DNA from: Verrucomicrobiales bacterium
Lineage (GTDB): Bacteria > Verrucomicrobiota > Verrucomicrobiia > Limisphaerales > CAIMTB01
DNA: 64,000 nucleotides
Direction of reading: 5' to 3'
NCBI GenBank assembly: GCA_016795425.1
Contig: JAEUHG010000014.1
Location: forward strand, 28,674-92,673
Of this stretch, positions 56,421 through 64,000 are shown in pieces. The position numbers and the translations under genes were made by a program. Under the pieces are notes generated by a model. It had not been told where the DNA came from, did no database searches, and worked only from the letters and a program-made list of their open reading frames with translations. Position 1 is the stretch's first letter, and each line of letters begins with the position of its first letter.

Positions 56421-57107
56421 TCAACTGACCGGCTTGCAGTCTTCCATCACCACCACCGAATCATCGATCCCGTCGCAGATCCCTTCCAAGACCACCGTCT
56501 GATCCTGCTGCAGGAGCACGTGCCAAGGCTTGAAGGGACGCCGGCCCTCCAACAGACGGCCGTTCGGCGACGGACGAAAGTCGCTGATCCCCGGAAACGA
56601 AGTCTTGCATCGAACGGCTCCCAGCCGGTCCGCCGCTTTTAACTGAACCGTCCAGGAAAGCCCAATGAAGCCTTTCTTGAACGAATCCACCTGCCCCTCG
56701 ATTTGCAGGCGGCGCCCCTTGTACTTCGCGTCCCCCGCCAACGCGCTGGTTTGGTAGTCCGCCAATAACTCCGCCACCGCTACCCGCGTTCCGTCCGCCA
56801 CCGGCGCCGGTATCACCACCGTTCGGGCTCCAGCTCCACTGGTCCCGACAGTTGGCGTCGGCGATGCCGACGGGGCGGGAGGGACGACCGGCGCGGGGGA
56901 TGCCGACGGACTCGTCACGGACCCTTTCAACCGCTCGTTCTCCTGGCGCAGGAGTTCGTTTTCCCTCCGCACTTTCTCCAATTCCTCCTTCAGTTTGCGG
57001 GCGTCGTCCGCAGCCCAGGCCCCGAGTGAGATTCCTGCCACGCCGATCAGGACCAATACCCGGCCCAACGACCGAAGTCCCAGCCAACGCCATCGCGTAT
57101 CTCGCAT
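56421..57107 (-). CDS. secreted coiled-coil protein with C-terminal tRNA_anti-like OB-fold
   Basis: The 228-residue protein has a signal peptide (MRDTRWRWLGLRSLGRVLVL to about residue 33) and a short coiled coil (36-62, KLKEELEKVRRENELLRQEN). A Pro/Ser/Thr linker (65-100) leads to a C-terminal domain with DAKYKGRRLQIEGQVDSFKK, VRCKTSFPGISDF and VVLEGICDGIDDSVVVMEDC. This pattern is the tRNA_anti-like OB-fold found in secreted proteins; ligand unknown. The start at 57107 is set by the signal peptide. It is convergent with MoxR and divergent from the EF-hand gene. Confidence 0.7.
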   Translation of the reverse strand: MRDTRWRWLGLRSLGRVLVLIGVAGISLGAWAADDARKLKEELEKVRRENELLRQENERLKGSVTSPSASPAPVVPPAPSASPTPTVGTSGAGARTVVIPAPVADGTRVAVAELLADYQTSALAGDAKYKGRRLQIEGQVDSFKKGFIGLSWTVQLKAADRLGAVRCKTSFPGISDFRPSPNGRLLEGRRPFKPWHVLLQQDQTVVLEGICDGIDDSVVVMEDCKPVS

Positions 57108-57226
57108 GCGCCCATGCTCGGAATCCTGCCCCGCGCTGACAAGACCGGACTCTGCCCCGCCCGCCATGGGTCGGTTTGCGCTGGCTTCGGCTCCCGACTC
57201 CGTCAAACCTCCCCACGCTCTCCGCC

Positions 57227-57937
57227 ATGTCATTGATACTGAAACGTCACACCGAATTCACGACCGCGATATCGGTCCTGACCTGTTTTCTCGCCCACAG
57301 CGCATCGGGCCAGTTTCCCGATGCGCCCCGCGAAAACCTTCCCCCCCTCCCGGAACGGAGAGCCGCGGTTCTCAAGGAATTCGACAAGGATGGCGACTCC
57401 CGCCTCAACGCCGCCGAACGCGAAGCCGCCCGAAAGGCCTGGGAGAACAAGAAGATGTCCGAACGCGGGGACCAGGGCTTCTTCCGTCCCCCCCCGGAAA
57501 TCATGGAGGAATTCGACACCAACAAGGACGGTGAACTGGATCCCGACGAAAGCCGAAGAGTGGGAGAGGTCCTGGGACCGCGCATGCAGAAAGTCCAATC
57601 GGACTACGATAAGAACACCAACGGCCGACTCGACCCGGATGAAATCGCGGCGGCGCTCAAAGATATCGACGACGGCAAACTCAAGGGCGTGCCTCGTATG
57701 TTCATCCAATTCGCCGGCGGGCCACCCGGACGCCGAGGCGGTCCTGGCGGGCCCCGACGTTTCGGCGGCGGACCACCAGGGCCTCAGGCGCCAGGCGAAG
57801 ACACCGAAGACCAACTTCGCCAAGCCGACCTTGACCGAAACGGACGCCTCAGCGCCGAGGAACTCGCGACGCTTCGCAGCCAACGCGCCAAGCGCTCTCC
57901 GGGTTCCGCGCCCGTTCCCGCCGCCCCACGCCCCTGA
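57227..57937 (+). CDS. secreted EF-hand calcium-binding protein
   Basis: The 236-residue protein starts MSLILKRHTEFTTAISVLTC with a signal peptide ending near SASG. It has four canonical 12-residue EF-hand loops: DKDGDSRLNAAE (53-64), DTNKDGELDPDE (97-108), DKNTNGRLDPDE (128-139) and DLDRNGRLSAEE (201-212). A Gly/Pro/Arg-rich linker lies at 164-190. Secreted EF-hand proteins of this kind are typical of PVC bacteria and may cross-link or sense calcium. It is 32 bp before the CotH gene and very probably co-transcribed. Confidence 0.85.
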   Translation: MSLILKRHTEFTTAISVLTCFLAHSASGQFPDAPRENLPPLPERRAAVLKEFDKDGDSRLNAAEREAARKAWENKKMSERGDQGFFRPPPEIMEEFDTNKDGELDPDESRRVGEVLGPRMQKVQSDYDKNTNGRLDPDEIAAALKDIDDGKLKGVPRMFIQFAGGPPGRRGGPGGPRRFGGGPPGPQAPGEDTEDQLRQADLDRNGRLSAEELATLRSQRAKRSPGSAPVPAAPRP

Positions 57938-57969
57938 GCCCCATCCCGCACCCCAAGCCGTCCGATTTC

Positions 57970-60195
57970 ATGATCCCCTCTCCCATTGTTTCAGCACGGC
58001 ATTCCGTTTCTCGGCTTCTGGCCGCCCCCAGGAATTTCCCGGATCGAACGCCGCTTTGCACCCGGGAGGATGCGGCCAACTCGAGGCCCATTCTTCTGAC
58101 GAACCTCCGCGCCCGAGCGGCTCAAATCTCCCGGAGTGCCATCCTCATCCTCATGGTGTGGGGAACATCCTTGGGCGCGGTCGCCGCAGATAGTCCCAAA
58201 TCAAAGGATGCCGATGACAAAGGACCCAAGTCCGCCGGAATTAGGTTCTCGCGGGGGCGAGGCCTCCAAACGTCGCCCTTCGAGCTGCAACTCGGACCGG
58301 CCGATGTCGCCGGGGAGATCCGCTATACGCTCGACGGCTCCGCACCAACGGCAGACCACGGCACGGTCTACACCAAACCCCTCGCCATCCCGGTCAGCTC
58401 CGTGGTTCGGGCCGCCGTGGTGCAAGCCAACGGCACCGTTTCACGGCCCCAGACCCATACTTACCTCTTCCTCTCCGACGTGATCCGGCAATCACCGGAT
58501 GGCCTGCCTCCCGCCGGTTGGCCCTACTCCTGGGGCGATAATACCGTCGACTACGGCATGGATCAGGACGTGGTGAACCACGAAAAATACCGCGATCAGA
58601 TCATCCCCGCTCTCCAGTCGCTGCCGATTTACTCGATCGTAATGGACCTCGACGATCTTTTCGGTGGCACTCGCGGCATTTACGCCAACTCCGGTCAGTC
58701 CGGCCGCGATTGGGAACGGCCAGCCTCCCTCGAACTGATTCGATCCGACGGCAAAAAGGGATTCCAGGAAGACTGCGGCGTCCGCATTCGTGGCGGGTTC
58801 AGCAGCAATCCGTTCAATCCCAAGCACGCGTTCCGCCTCTTCTTCCGCAAGGAGTACGGATCCGGAAAACTCAAGTACCCGGTGTTCGGTCCGGATGCTG
58901 CCACCGAATTTGATTCCTTCGACCTGCGTTGCCCACAGAACTATTCGTGGAGCCTGGGCGGCGACGTCCGCGGACTCTTTGTTCGCGACCAATATTCGCG
59001 TGATTTGCAGAACGCCATGGGCCAACCCGCGGCGCGGGGTGATTTCTGCCATCTCTTCATCAACGGCCAGTATTGGGGCCTCTATGATACCTGCGAGCGC
59101 CCGGAGGCTTCCTATGGCGCCTCCTACTTCGGAGGGAAGACCGATGATTACGACGTCATAAAGACCAGCGGCGTCGGGGGCGGAGGCGGATTCATCATCG
59201 AGGCCACCGACGGCACCATGGACGCCTGGCATCGACTCCACGCCGCTGCCAAGGCCGACCTTTCCAGGAACGATGCCTATTTCAAACTGCTCGGACGCAA
59301 ACCCGACGGATCGCCTGATCCATCCGGCGAAGTCCTCCTCGATCCAACCAACCTCGTCGATTACCTCCTCATCATCTGGTACGGCGGCAACCTCGATGCA
59401 CCAGTCACTCGGTTCGGGGGCAATCGAGCGCCCAACAATTGGCACGCCATTCGCAAGCGGAATTCCCGCGATGGCTTCAAGTTCTTTGTCTGGGATGCCG
59501 AACACACGCTGCTCGATGTCGAAGAGGATCGCACCGGACCGTTCCCCAGCGGCGATGCCGCCGAGAGCAGCCATCCTCAATGGCTGTTTCAACGCTGTGT
59601 TCAGAACGCCGAGTTCCGAATTCTAGTCGCCGACCGCATCGCGAAGCACTTCAGCCCGGGCGGAGTCCTGCACCCCGAATCCGCCCAGGCGCTGTTCCGG
59701 AAACGCATCGCGGAGATCGAACAGGCGGTCATCGGAGAGTCCGCGCGCTGGGGCGACACGGCTGGCGGTTTTCCTTTCGGCCCAACCGGCGGCCCCGAAC
59801 GCCCCATGCGCATCGGCCCCGATGGTCAACCTCGTCCCTACCCGCGAACCCGCGACGTCGAATGGCGTGCCGAGGTGAGGAGAATCGTGGACGATTATCT
59901 GCCCAAACGCGCTGACATCGTCCTCTTCCAAATGTGGCGCCAAGGATTCGTCTCCGACCTCCCCGTTCCTCGGCTGAAGCCCGGAAACAACGCCGTGCTG
60001 GCATTCGAACCGGCGCAAGGTGAAATCTGGTACACGCTCGACGGTGAAGATCCGCGCCAGATCGGCGGAAAACCGTCGCCCTCAGCCAAGCCGTTCTCCG
60101 CAGAGGTTCCGTTGCCCGCCAAGGCAACGATGACCGCACGCCTCCGCGTCAAAGATGAGTGGGGTCCATGCGTCCGCGTTTCCGGCGCCCGCTAA
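57970..60195 (+). CDS. CotH-family protein with flanking chitobiase-C-like domains
   Basis: The 741-residue protein has a likely signal segment at about 55-73 (SRSAILILMVWGTSLGAVAA). The ~50 preceding residues are unusual, so the true start may be later. A chitobiase/hexosaminidase C-terminal-like domain follows (AGEIRYTLDGSAPTADHG). The CotH kinase-like domain has YSIVMDLDDLFGG, CGVRIRGGFSSNPFNPKHAF, YWGLYDTCERPEASYGASYF, LVDYLLIIWYGGNLD and FFVWDAEHTLLD. A second chitobiase-like unit (GEIWYTLDGEDPRQIG) ends it. In spores, CotH is an atypical secretory kinase; here a surface role beside a calcium-binding protein is inferred. Confidence 0.8.
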   Translation: MIPSPIVSARHSVSRLLAAPRNFPDRTPLCTREDAANSRPILLTNLRARAAQISRSAILILMVWGTSLGAVAADSPKSKDADDKGPKSAGIRFSRGRGLQTSPFELQLGPADVAGEIRYTLDGSAPTADHGTVYTKPLAIPVSSVVRAAVVQANGTVSRPQTHTYLFLSDVIRQSPDGLPPAGWPYSWGDNTVDYGMDQDVVNHEKYRDQIIPALQSLPIYSIVMDLDDLFGGTRGIYANSGQSGRDWERPASLELIRSDGKKGFQEDCGVRIRGGFSSNPFNPKHAFRLFFRKEYGSGKLKYPVFGPDAATEFDSFDLRCPQNYSWSLGGDVRGLFVRDQYSRDLQNAMGQPAARGDFCHLFINGQYWGLYDTCERPEASYGASYFGGKTDDYDVIKTSGVGGGGGFIIEATDGTMDAWHRLHAAAKADLSRNDAYFKLLGRKPDGSPDPSGEVLLDPTNLVDYLLIIWYGGNLDAPVTRFGGNRAPNNWHAIRKRNSRDGFKFFVWDAEHTLLDVEEDRTGPFPSGDAAESSHPQWLFQRCVQNAEFRILVADRIAKHFSPGGVLHPESAQALFRKRIAEIEQAVIGESARWGDTAGGFPFGPTGGPERPMRIGPDGQPRPYPRTRDVEWRAEVRRIVDDYLPKRADIVLFQMWRQGFVSDLPVPRLKPGNNAVLAFEPAQGEIWYTLDGEDPRQIGGKPSPSAKPFSAEVPLPAKATMTARLRVKDEWGPCVRVSGAR

Positions 60196-60222
60196 CGAGG
60201 CTGCGGAGATGGCAAGAAGACC

Positions 60223-60275
60223 GTGGAGTCTTGGCATCGCCCAAAGGCGCCGAGCCGCAGAGCAGAAGACTCCAC
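60223..60275. repeat. 10-bp inverted repeat in the CotH-aroF gap
   Basis: GTGGAGTCTT (60223-60232) is the exact inverse of AAGACTCCAC (60266-60275), separated by 33 bases. The gap of 181 bp lies between convergent genes and otherwise shows nothing. It could be a transcript-end structure or a remnant of a dispersed repeat. Confidence 0.4.
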
Positions 60276-60376
60276 ACACCCACTGGAAGTCCCTTCCAGC
60301 CCCTTCCTCTCCGCGCCTCTGCACGACAAGAACCATCACTCCTCGCCTGCCTGACTCTCCCCGTGCGTTTCTCCCC

Positions 60377-61435
60377 TTACCGAACGACGATCCCCATTCG
60401 CTCCGCCGCCGAACGCAGCATGCGCTCGGTCGTTTCCCATCCAATACAGGCATCGGTAATCGAAACTCCATAGCGAAGTCCTGAACGATCCGACGTCAGC
60501 GACTGGTTACCTTCGCTGAGATGGCTCTCCACCATCATGGCAACCAGGGCGGAGTTCCCACCAACCCGCTGTTCCACCACGCTGTTCCACACTTCCTCCT
60601 GCCGCGCGAATACCTTCGCCGAGTTCGCGTGACTGCAATCCACCATCAGGCCCTCCCGCAATCCTGCCTTCTTTAACGCCTCCGCCGCCGCAGCGATGCT
60701 CGCCGGATCATAATTGGTCCCCGCCTTTCCGCCGCGCAGGACCAGGTGCCCGTACGGATTCCCCGTGGTCCGCACCACGCTTGTGATTCCGCCGGAATCA
60801 ATGCCCAGAAAGCTATGTGGATGCCGCGCCGAGAGCATCGCATCCAAAGCCACCTGTAAACTGCCGTCGGTACTGTTCTTAAATCCCACGGGCATCGATA
60901 ATCCGCTCGCCATCTGCCGGTGCGTCTGCGACTCGGTCGTGCGCGCCCCCACCGCCGCCCACGCCACCAGGTCGTCCAAGTATTGGGGCACGATCGGATC
61001 CAGGAATTCCGTGGCTGCCGGCAGCCCCATCTCATTGATCCGAAGCATGATCTCCCGCGCGCGTGCCAACCCCACCTCGACGTCATCCGATCCGTCCAAA
61101 TGTGGGTCGTAGATCAAACCCTTCCATCCGATCGTGGTGCGCGGCTTCTCAAAATACACCCGCATCACCACGAACAAGCGGTCCGCCACCTCCGCACTCA
61201 ATCGCTTCAACCGCTCCGCATATTCAAGCGCACTCCGCTCCTCGTGGATTGAACAAGGCCCGATCACCACCAGCAACCGCCGATCGGTGCCGTCCAGGAT
61301 TCGCTGAACGGTTTCACGGCCATCGACGACCGTTTGATTGGCGGTTTCACGGATCGCCAGCCGACTCTTCAACTGAATCGGCGGCGCCAGACGCCGCACT
61401 TCGGTCACTCGCAGATTCTCGGTTCTTCGGATCAT
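60377..61435 (-). CDS. 3-deoxy-7-phosphoheptulonate (DAHP) synthase, AroF/G/H type
   Basis: This enzyme condenses phosphoenolpyruvate and erythrose 4-phosphate, the first shikimate step. The 352-residue class I enzyme has [95 protein letters not shown] and [16 protein letters not shown]. The end is SVTDA-type [20 protein letters not shown]. Which isozyme, and which aromatic amino acid inhibits it, cannot be told. The N-terminal homology reaches the annotated start, so its first 89 bp truly overlap the end of xseA. Confidence 0.95.
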   Translation of the reverse strand: MIRRTENLRVTEVRRLAPPIQLKSRLAIRETANQTVVDGRETVQRILDGTDRRLLVVIGPCSIHEERSALEYAERLKRLSAEVADRLFVVMRVYFEKPRTTIGWKGLIYDPHLDGSDDVEVGLARAREIMLRINEMGLPAATEFLDPIVPQYLDDLVAWAAVGARTTESQTHRQMASGLSMPVGFKNSTDGSLQVALDAMLSARHPHSFLGIDSGGITSVVRTTGNPYGHLVLRGGKAGTNYDPASIAAAAEALKKAGLREGLMVDCSHANSAKVFARQEEVWNSVVEQRVGGNSALVAMMVESHLSEGNQSLTSDRSGLRYGVSITDACIGWETTERMLRSAAERMGIVVR

Positions 61436-62972
61436 GCTTCGCGCCCGCCCCCGGCCGCCTTTCTGCCGCCGGGTCCGCGGGAGCCACTACGCTAGTCAGC
61501 TCGCCGGAAAACAGTCGAGTCCGGAGGTAGTCACCCGGCACCACCCCATCCGCCCGACGCAACAATGCGCCCGTCTTTGCCATGGTCGTGATCGAGTACC
61601 CGCGCGCCAGGACGCGCTCGGGCGACAACAACTCCAGGCGCAGGGCCAACCGCTCCAACCGGTCGCGATTCGATCGCATCCAGTCCCGTGCCGAGGCTTG
61701 AAGCGCGCCTTGCGCCTCGCGCCATCGAATCCGGCGCATCTCCAACTGCCGCTGGGGTTGCACCGAAGCCAACCGCGTCCGCACCACCGCCAGGCGCTGC
61801 CGCCCCGACGCTACCGCCTCCCGCCCAGCCCGCTGCAATCGGTCGGTCCAATCATCCAGTCGCTGCAATCGCTCGTTGAGTTTTCGACGCGGATGCGCTC
61901 GCGACAATCGACCCTCCAGCCCAGCCAATACCTCCCCGCGCCGGTCCAACCATGCCTCGGCATGCCGTCGCAATCGCAAGGCGTCTCGGCGAATTCGTTC
62001 CCGCGCCGCCACATATCCCGCCGTGAGCAACTCCGCCGCCGCGCTCGGCGTCGCCGCCCGCAAATCCGCCACGAAATCGGCGATGGTGAAGTCGATCTCA
62101 TGTCCCACCGCCGAAACCACCGGAATCCGCGATCCGGCTATCGCTCGCGCCAATACCTCCTCGTTAAAGCACCACAGATCCTCCAAGCTGCCACCGCCGC
62201 GGGTGAGCAAAAGCACCTCCAAACCGGCTCCCGCCCGACGGTCCGACCACGCATTCGCAGCCCGAATCGCCTCCGCTAGTTCCGCTTCCGCCCCCTTCCC
62301 CTGCACCCGGCTCGGGATCAGCCACAATTCGAGCCCGGCATACCGCCGTTCGATCACATGCAGCACATCCCGCAGTGCCGCTCCCGAGGCCGAGGTGATG
62401 ATCCCGACCCGCTCCGGATACGTCGGAATGGGCCGCTTGCGGCTGGCCTCAAACAAACCCTCCCCTGCCAATCGCTGCTTCAGCCGTTCAAACGCCGCCT
62501 GCAACGCACCCTGACCCTGCAGTTCCACTGCCCGGACGATGAGCTGATACTGGCCCCTCGGCTCGTAAACCGATAAATCGCCCTGCAAGGTTACTCCCTG
62601 TCCGTCCCGCAACGACCCGCGATCCACTCCCGACACCCCGCGAAACAGAACGCAACTCAATTGAGAACCCGAGTCCTTCAACGTGAAATAGACGTGTCCC
62701 GAGGACTGCGCTCGCAGGTTCGACACCTCCCCCGAAACCCACACCGGGCCGACTTCCCGCTCCAAGACCGCTTTGATCCGCGCGGTGACCTCGGTCACCG
62801 AATACACACGACGCTCCGGCGTCCGTGCCTTCTCCGCTTCCTTCTCGCGCCGTACAGCTTCACCCGTCCCTGAGGTTTCGGTCGCCGCCCCCGGGTCATC
62901 GCGTCGTGTCAGGGTCGGGGGTCGCTTGAACAAATCCCCAAAATCCCACTGATGGCTCGCTTTGCGCGGCAT
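61347..62972 (-). CDS. xseA: exodeoxyribonuclease VII large subunit
   Basis: The 541-residue protein has an N-terminal extension of about 55 residues before the OB-fold ([32 protein letters not shown]). The catalytic domain follows with [40 protein letters not shown] and [20 protein letters not shown]. Long coiled coils come next, then the C-terminal [11 protein letters not shown] motif. The last ~30 residues lie inside the start of the DAHP synthase gene. No xseB is visible in the window. The [15 protein letters not shown] start was chosen; an in-frame start at 63026 would overlap ymdB. Confidence 0.94.
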   Translation of the reverse strand: MPRKASHQWDFGDLFKRPPTLTRRDDPGAATETSGTGEAVRREKEAEKARTPERRVYSVTEVTARIKAVLEREVGPVWVSGEVSNLRAQSSGHVYFTLKDSGSQLSCVLFRGVSGVDRGSLRDGQGVTLQGDLSVYEPRGQYQLIVRAVELQGQGALQAAFERLKQRLAGEGLFEASRKRPIPTYPERVGIITSASGAALRDVLHVIERRYAGLELWLIPSRVQGKGAEAELAEAIRAANAWSDRRAGAGLEVLLLTRGGGSLEDLWCFNEEVLARAIAGSRIPVVSAVGHEIDFTIADFVADLRAATPSAAAELLTAGYVAARERIRRDALRLRRHAEAWLDRRGEVLAGLEGRLSRAHPRRKLNERLQRLDDWTDRLQRAGREAVASGRQRLAVVRTRLASVQPQRQLEMRRIRWREAQGALQASARDWMRSNRDRLERLALRLELLSPERVLARGYSITTMAKTGALLRRADGVVPGDYLRTRLFSGELTSVVAPADPAAERRPGAGAKHDPKNRESASDRSAASGAADSVEESAGDP

Positions 62973-63003
62973 AGCCGATTCCAGTCCTGAGTTCCGTTCG
63001 AGA

Positions 63004-63810
63004 TCAGGAATCTCCCGAGTTCCCACCCTCGGGCAACGACTCCGACACCCTCTGAATACCCAACGCCTTGCCCGTCTCGGGATTCACACGGATCAATGCC
63101 CCCTGGAGCTTCACATGACCTTTGGCAACCGCAAACCGCTGCGGGGTGCAGGTGCGAAACCGTCGAATGATCGGTTCAATTTCCCGTCCCAAGACGCTCT
63201 CGTGCGGCCCAGTGAAACCCGCGTCGCACAAGAACGCCGTGCCACCCGGAAAGATCTGTTCGTCCGCCGTCTGCACGTGAGTGTGGGTACCGATCACCGC
63301 CGAAACCTCCCCGTCCAACATCCGTGCCATCGCAATCTTCTCCGAGGTCGCCTCGGCATGCATGTCGAGCAGGATGATCGGCGTGATCCGGCGCAACCGC
63401 TCCACTTCCGCCGGTACCAGCACAAACGGATTCTCGAGCGATGGCATAAAACTGCGCCCCTGCGCGTTAATCACCCCGACCGACGGTAATCCCTGGCGCT
63501 GCCATACCGTGCTCCCTTGTCCGAGCGTGCCGGGAGGATAATTGATGGGCCGCACGAACCGCGGCTCCTTCAACAACAACTCGTTCACTTCCTTCTGATC
63601 CCATAAATGATCACCCGAGGTCACGATATCGACCCCCGCCGCGAAAATCTCCGACGCCGTCTCCTGCGTGATGCCCGATCCCCCGGCTGAATTCTCACCG
63701 TTGGCAATCACCACATCCACCCGACACTGCGCTCTCAGCTTGGGCAGCAGAACGCGCAACGCCTTTCGGCCCGGTGCCCCAACGACGTCGCCAATGAACA
63801 ACAGTGTCAT
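63004..63810 (-). CDS. YmdB/TIGR00282-family metallophosphoesterase
   Basis: The 268-residue cytoplasmic protein has the family motifs LFIGDVVGAPGRKAL, VIANGENSAGGSGIT, VTSGDHLWDQKEV, INYPPGT, ILLDMHAEATSEKIA and VIGTHTHVQTADEQIFPGGT. Bacillus YmdB hydrolyses cAMP and affects the switch between motility and biofilm. The metal-bridging Asn expected in a GNH motif is Asp here (SGDH). xseA follows after 31 bp in the same direction. Confidence 0.88.
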   Translation of the reverse strand: MTLLFIGDVVGAPGRKALRVLLPKLRAQCRVDVVIANGENSAGGSGITQETASEIFAAGVDIVTSGDHLWDQKEVNELLLKEPRFVRPINYPPGTLGQGSTVWQRQGLPSVGVINAQGRSFMPSLENPFVLVPAEVERLRRITPIILLDMHAEATSEKIAMARMLDGEVSAVIGTHTHVQTADEQIFPGGTAFLCDAGFTGPHESVLGREIEPIIRRFRTCTPQRFAVAKGHVKLQGALIRVNPETGKALGIQRVSESLPEGGNSGDS

Positions 63811-63823
63811 GCCCGGACTCTAC

Positions 63824-63885
63824 GGGCGGGAAGTGGGAGGGGGGAAGTGGGAAGGGTTGCCCGGGGCGCCCCTTCCCCCTTCCCC
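63824..63885. repeat. G-run tract and near-perfect inverted repeat upstream of ymdB
   Basis: Six G-runs of three or more lie within 33 bases (63824-63856), meeting the usual G-quadruplex pattern on the plus strand, which is the template strand for ymdB. The second half, GGGGAAGTGGGAAGGG (63841-63856), pairs with CCCTTCCCCCTTCCCC (63870-63885) with one mismatch, so a 16-bp hairpin is possible instead. It starts 13 bp upstream of the ymdB start codon. No gene was recognised in 63811-64000. Confidence 0.6.
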
Positions 63886-64000
63886 ACCCACCCGTCCCCT
63901 CTTCGCCCCCATTTTCCGTTTGCCTCCGTCCCCACTCGCCCGCGAGGTTCCCCGCGCCATGCACCGCCTCGCCTCTCATGCCCTGCGGCTTTCCGCCGCC

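Overview
The window is GC-rich, densely coded bacterial DNA, most likely from a member of the Verrucomicrobiota or a close relative in the PVC group. That assignment is inference. It rests on an alternative complex III respiratory operon, two DUF4175-like/MoxR-type envelope loci, secreted EF-hand and CotH-kinase proteins, BNR and DUF1349-like secreted proteins, and proline/threonine-rich linkers even inside GyrB. No phage, insertion sequence, CRISPR array or rRNA gene was seen. Most start codons have no recognisable Shine-Dalgarno sequence; tuf is the clearest exception.

Layout. 1-592 is the 5' part of an ExbB/TolQ-type channel gene (-). 727-2601 holds N-acetylglutamate synthase and a YkuD-type L,D-transpeptidase (+). 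2620-10002 (-) is a five-gene envelope operon: a DUF4175-like membrane protein, a large secreted coiled-coil protein, a secreted squalene-cyclase-like alpha-toroid protein, a secreted concanavalin-like protein and a lipoprotein. 10358-23556 (+) is the translation/transcription block: tRNA-Thr, tuf, tRNA-Trp, tRNA-Ser, secE, nusG, rplK, rplA, rplJ, rplL, rpoB, rpoC, closed by a strong terminator. A eukaryote-like two-domain glycogen debranching enzyme follows (23674-28014), then gyrB and gyrA.

33666-36925 (-) carries a BNR_4-like secreted protein, an orphan sugar-binding lipoprotein and a metallo-beta-lactamase-fold hydrolase. 37024-39291 (+) carries thioredoxin reductase, a rhodanese and a DHH phosphoesterase. 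39527-41617 (-) is a divergent EF-G paralogue. 42033-53087 (-) is a ten-gene respiratory operon: actA-B-C-D-E-F, a small one-TM protein, a CcoN-like protein, a CcoO-like cytochrome c and a membrane cytochrome c. The CcoN-like subunit keeps the fold but appears to have lost most haem and CuB ligands, which makes this the most unusual system in the window.

53396-56367 (+) is a second DUF4175-like gene followed by a MoxR AAA ATPase. Then come a secreted coiled-coil/OB-fold protein (-), an EF-hand protein with a CotH-family protein (+), and aroF-type DAHP synthase, xseA and ymdB (-). The right edge is a G-run/C-run inverted repeat upstream of ymdB. Start sites were moved inward from the longest reading frame wherever domain starts, signal peptides or stop-start overlaps argued for it.
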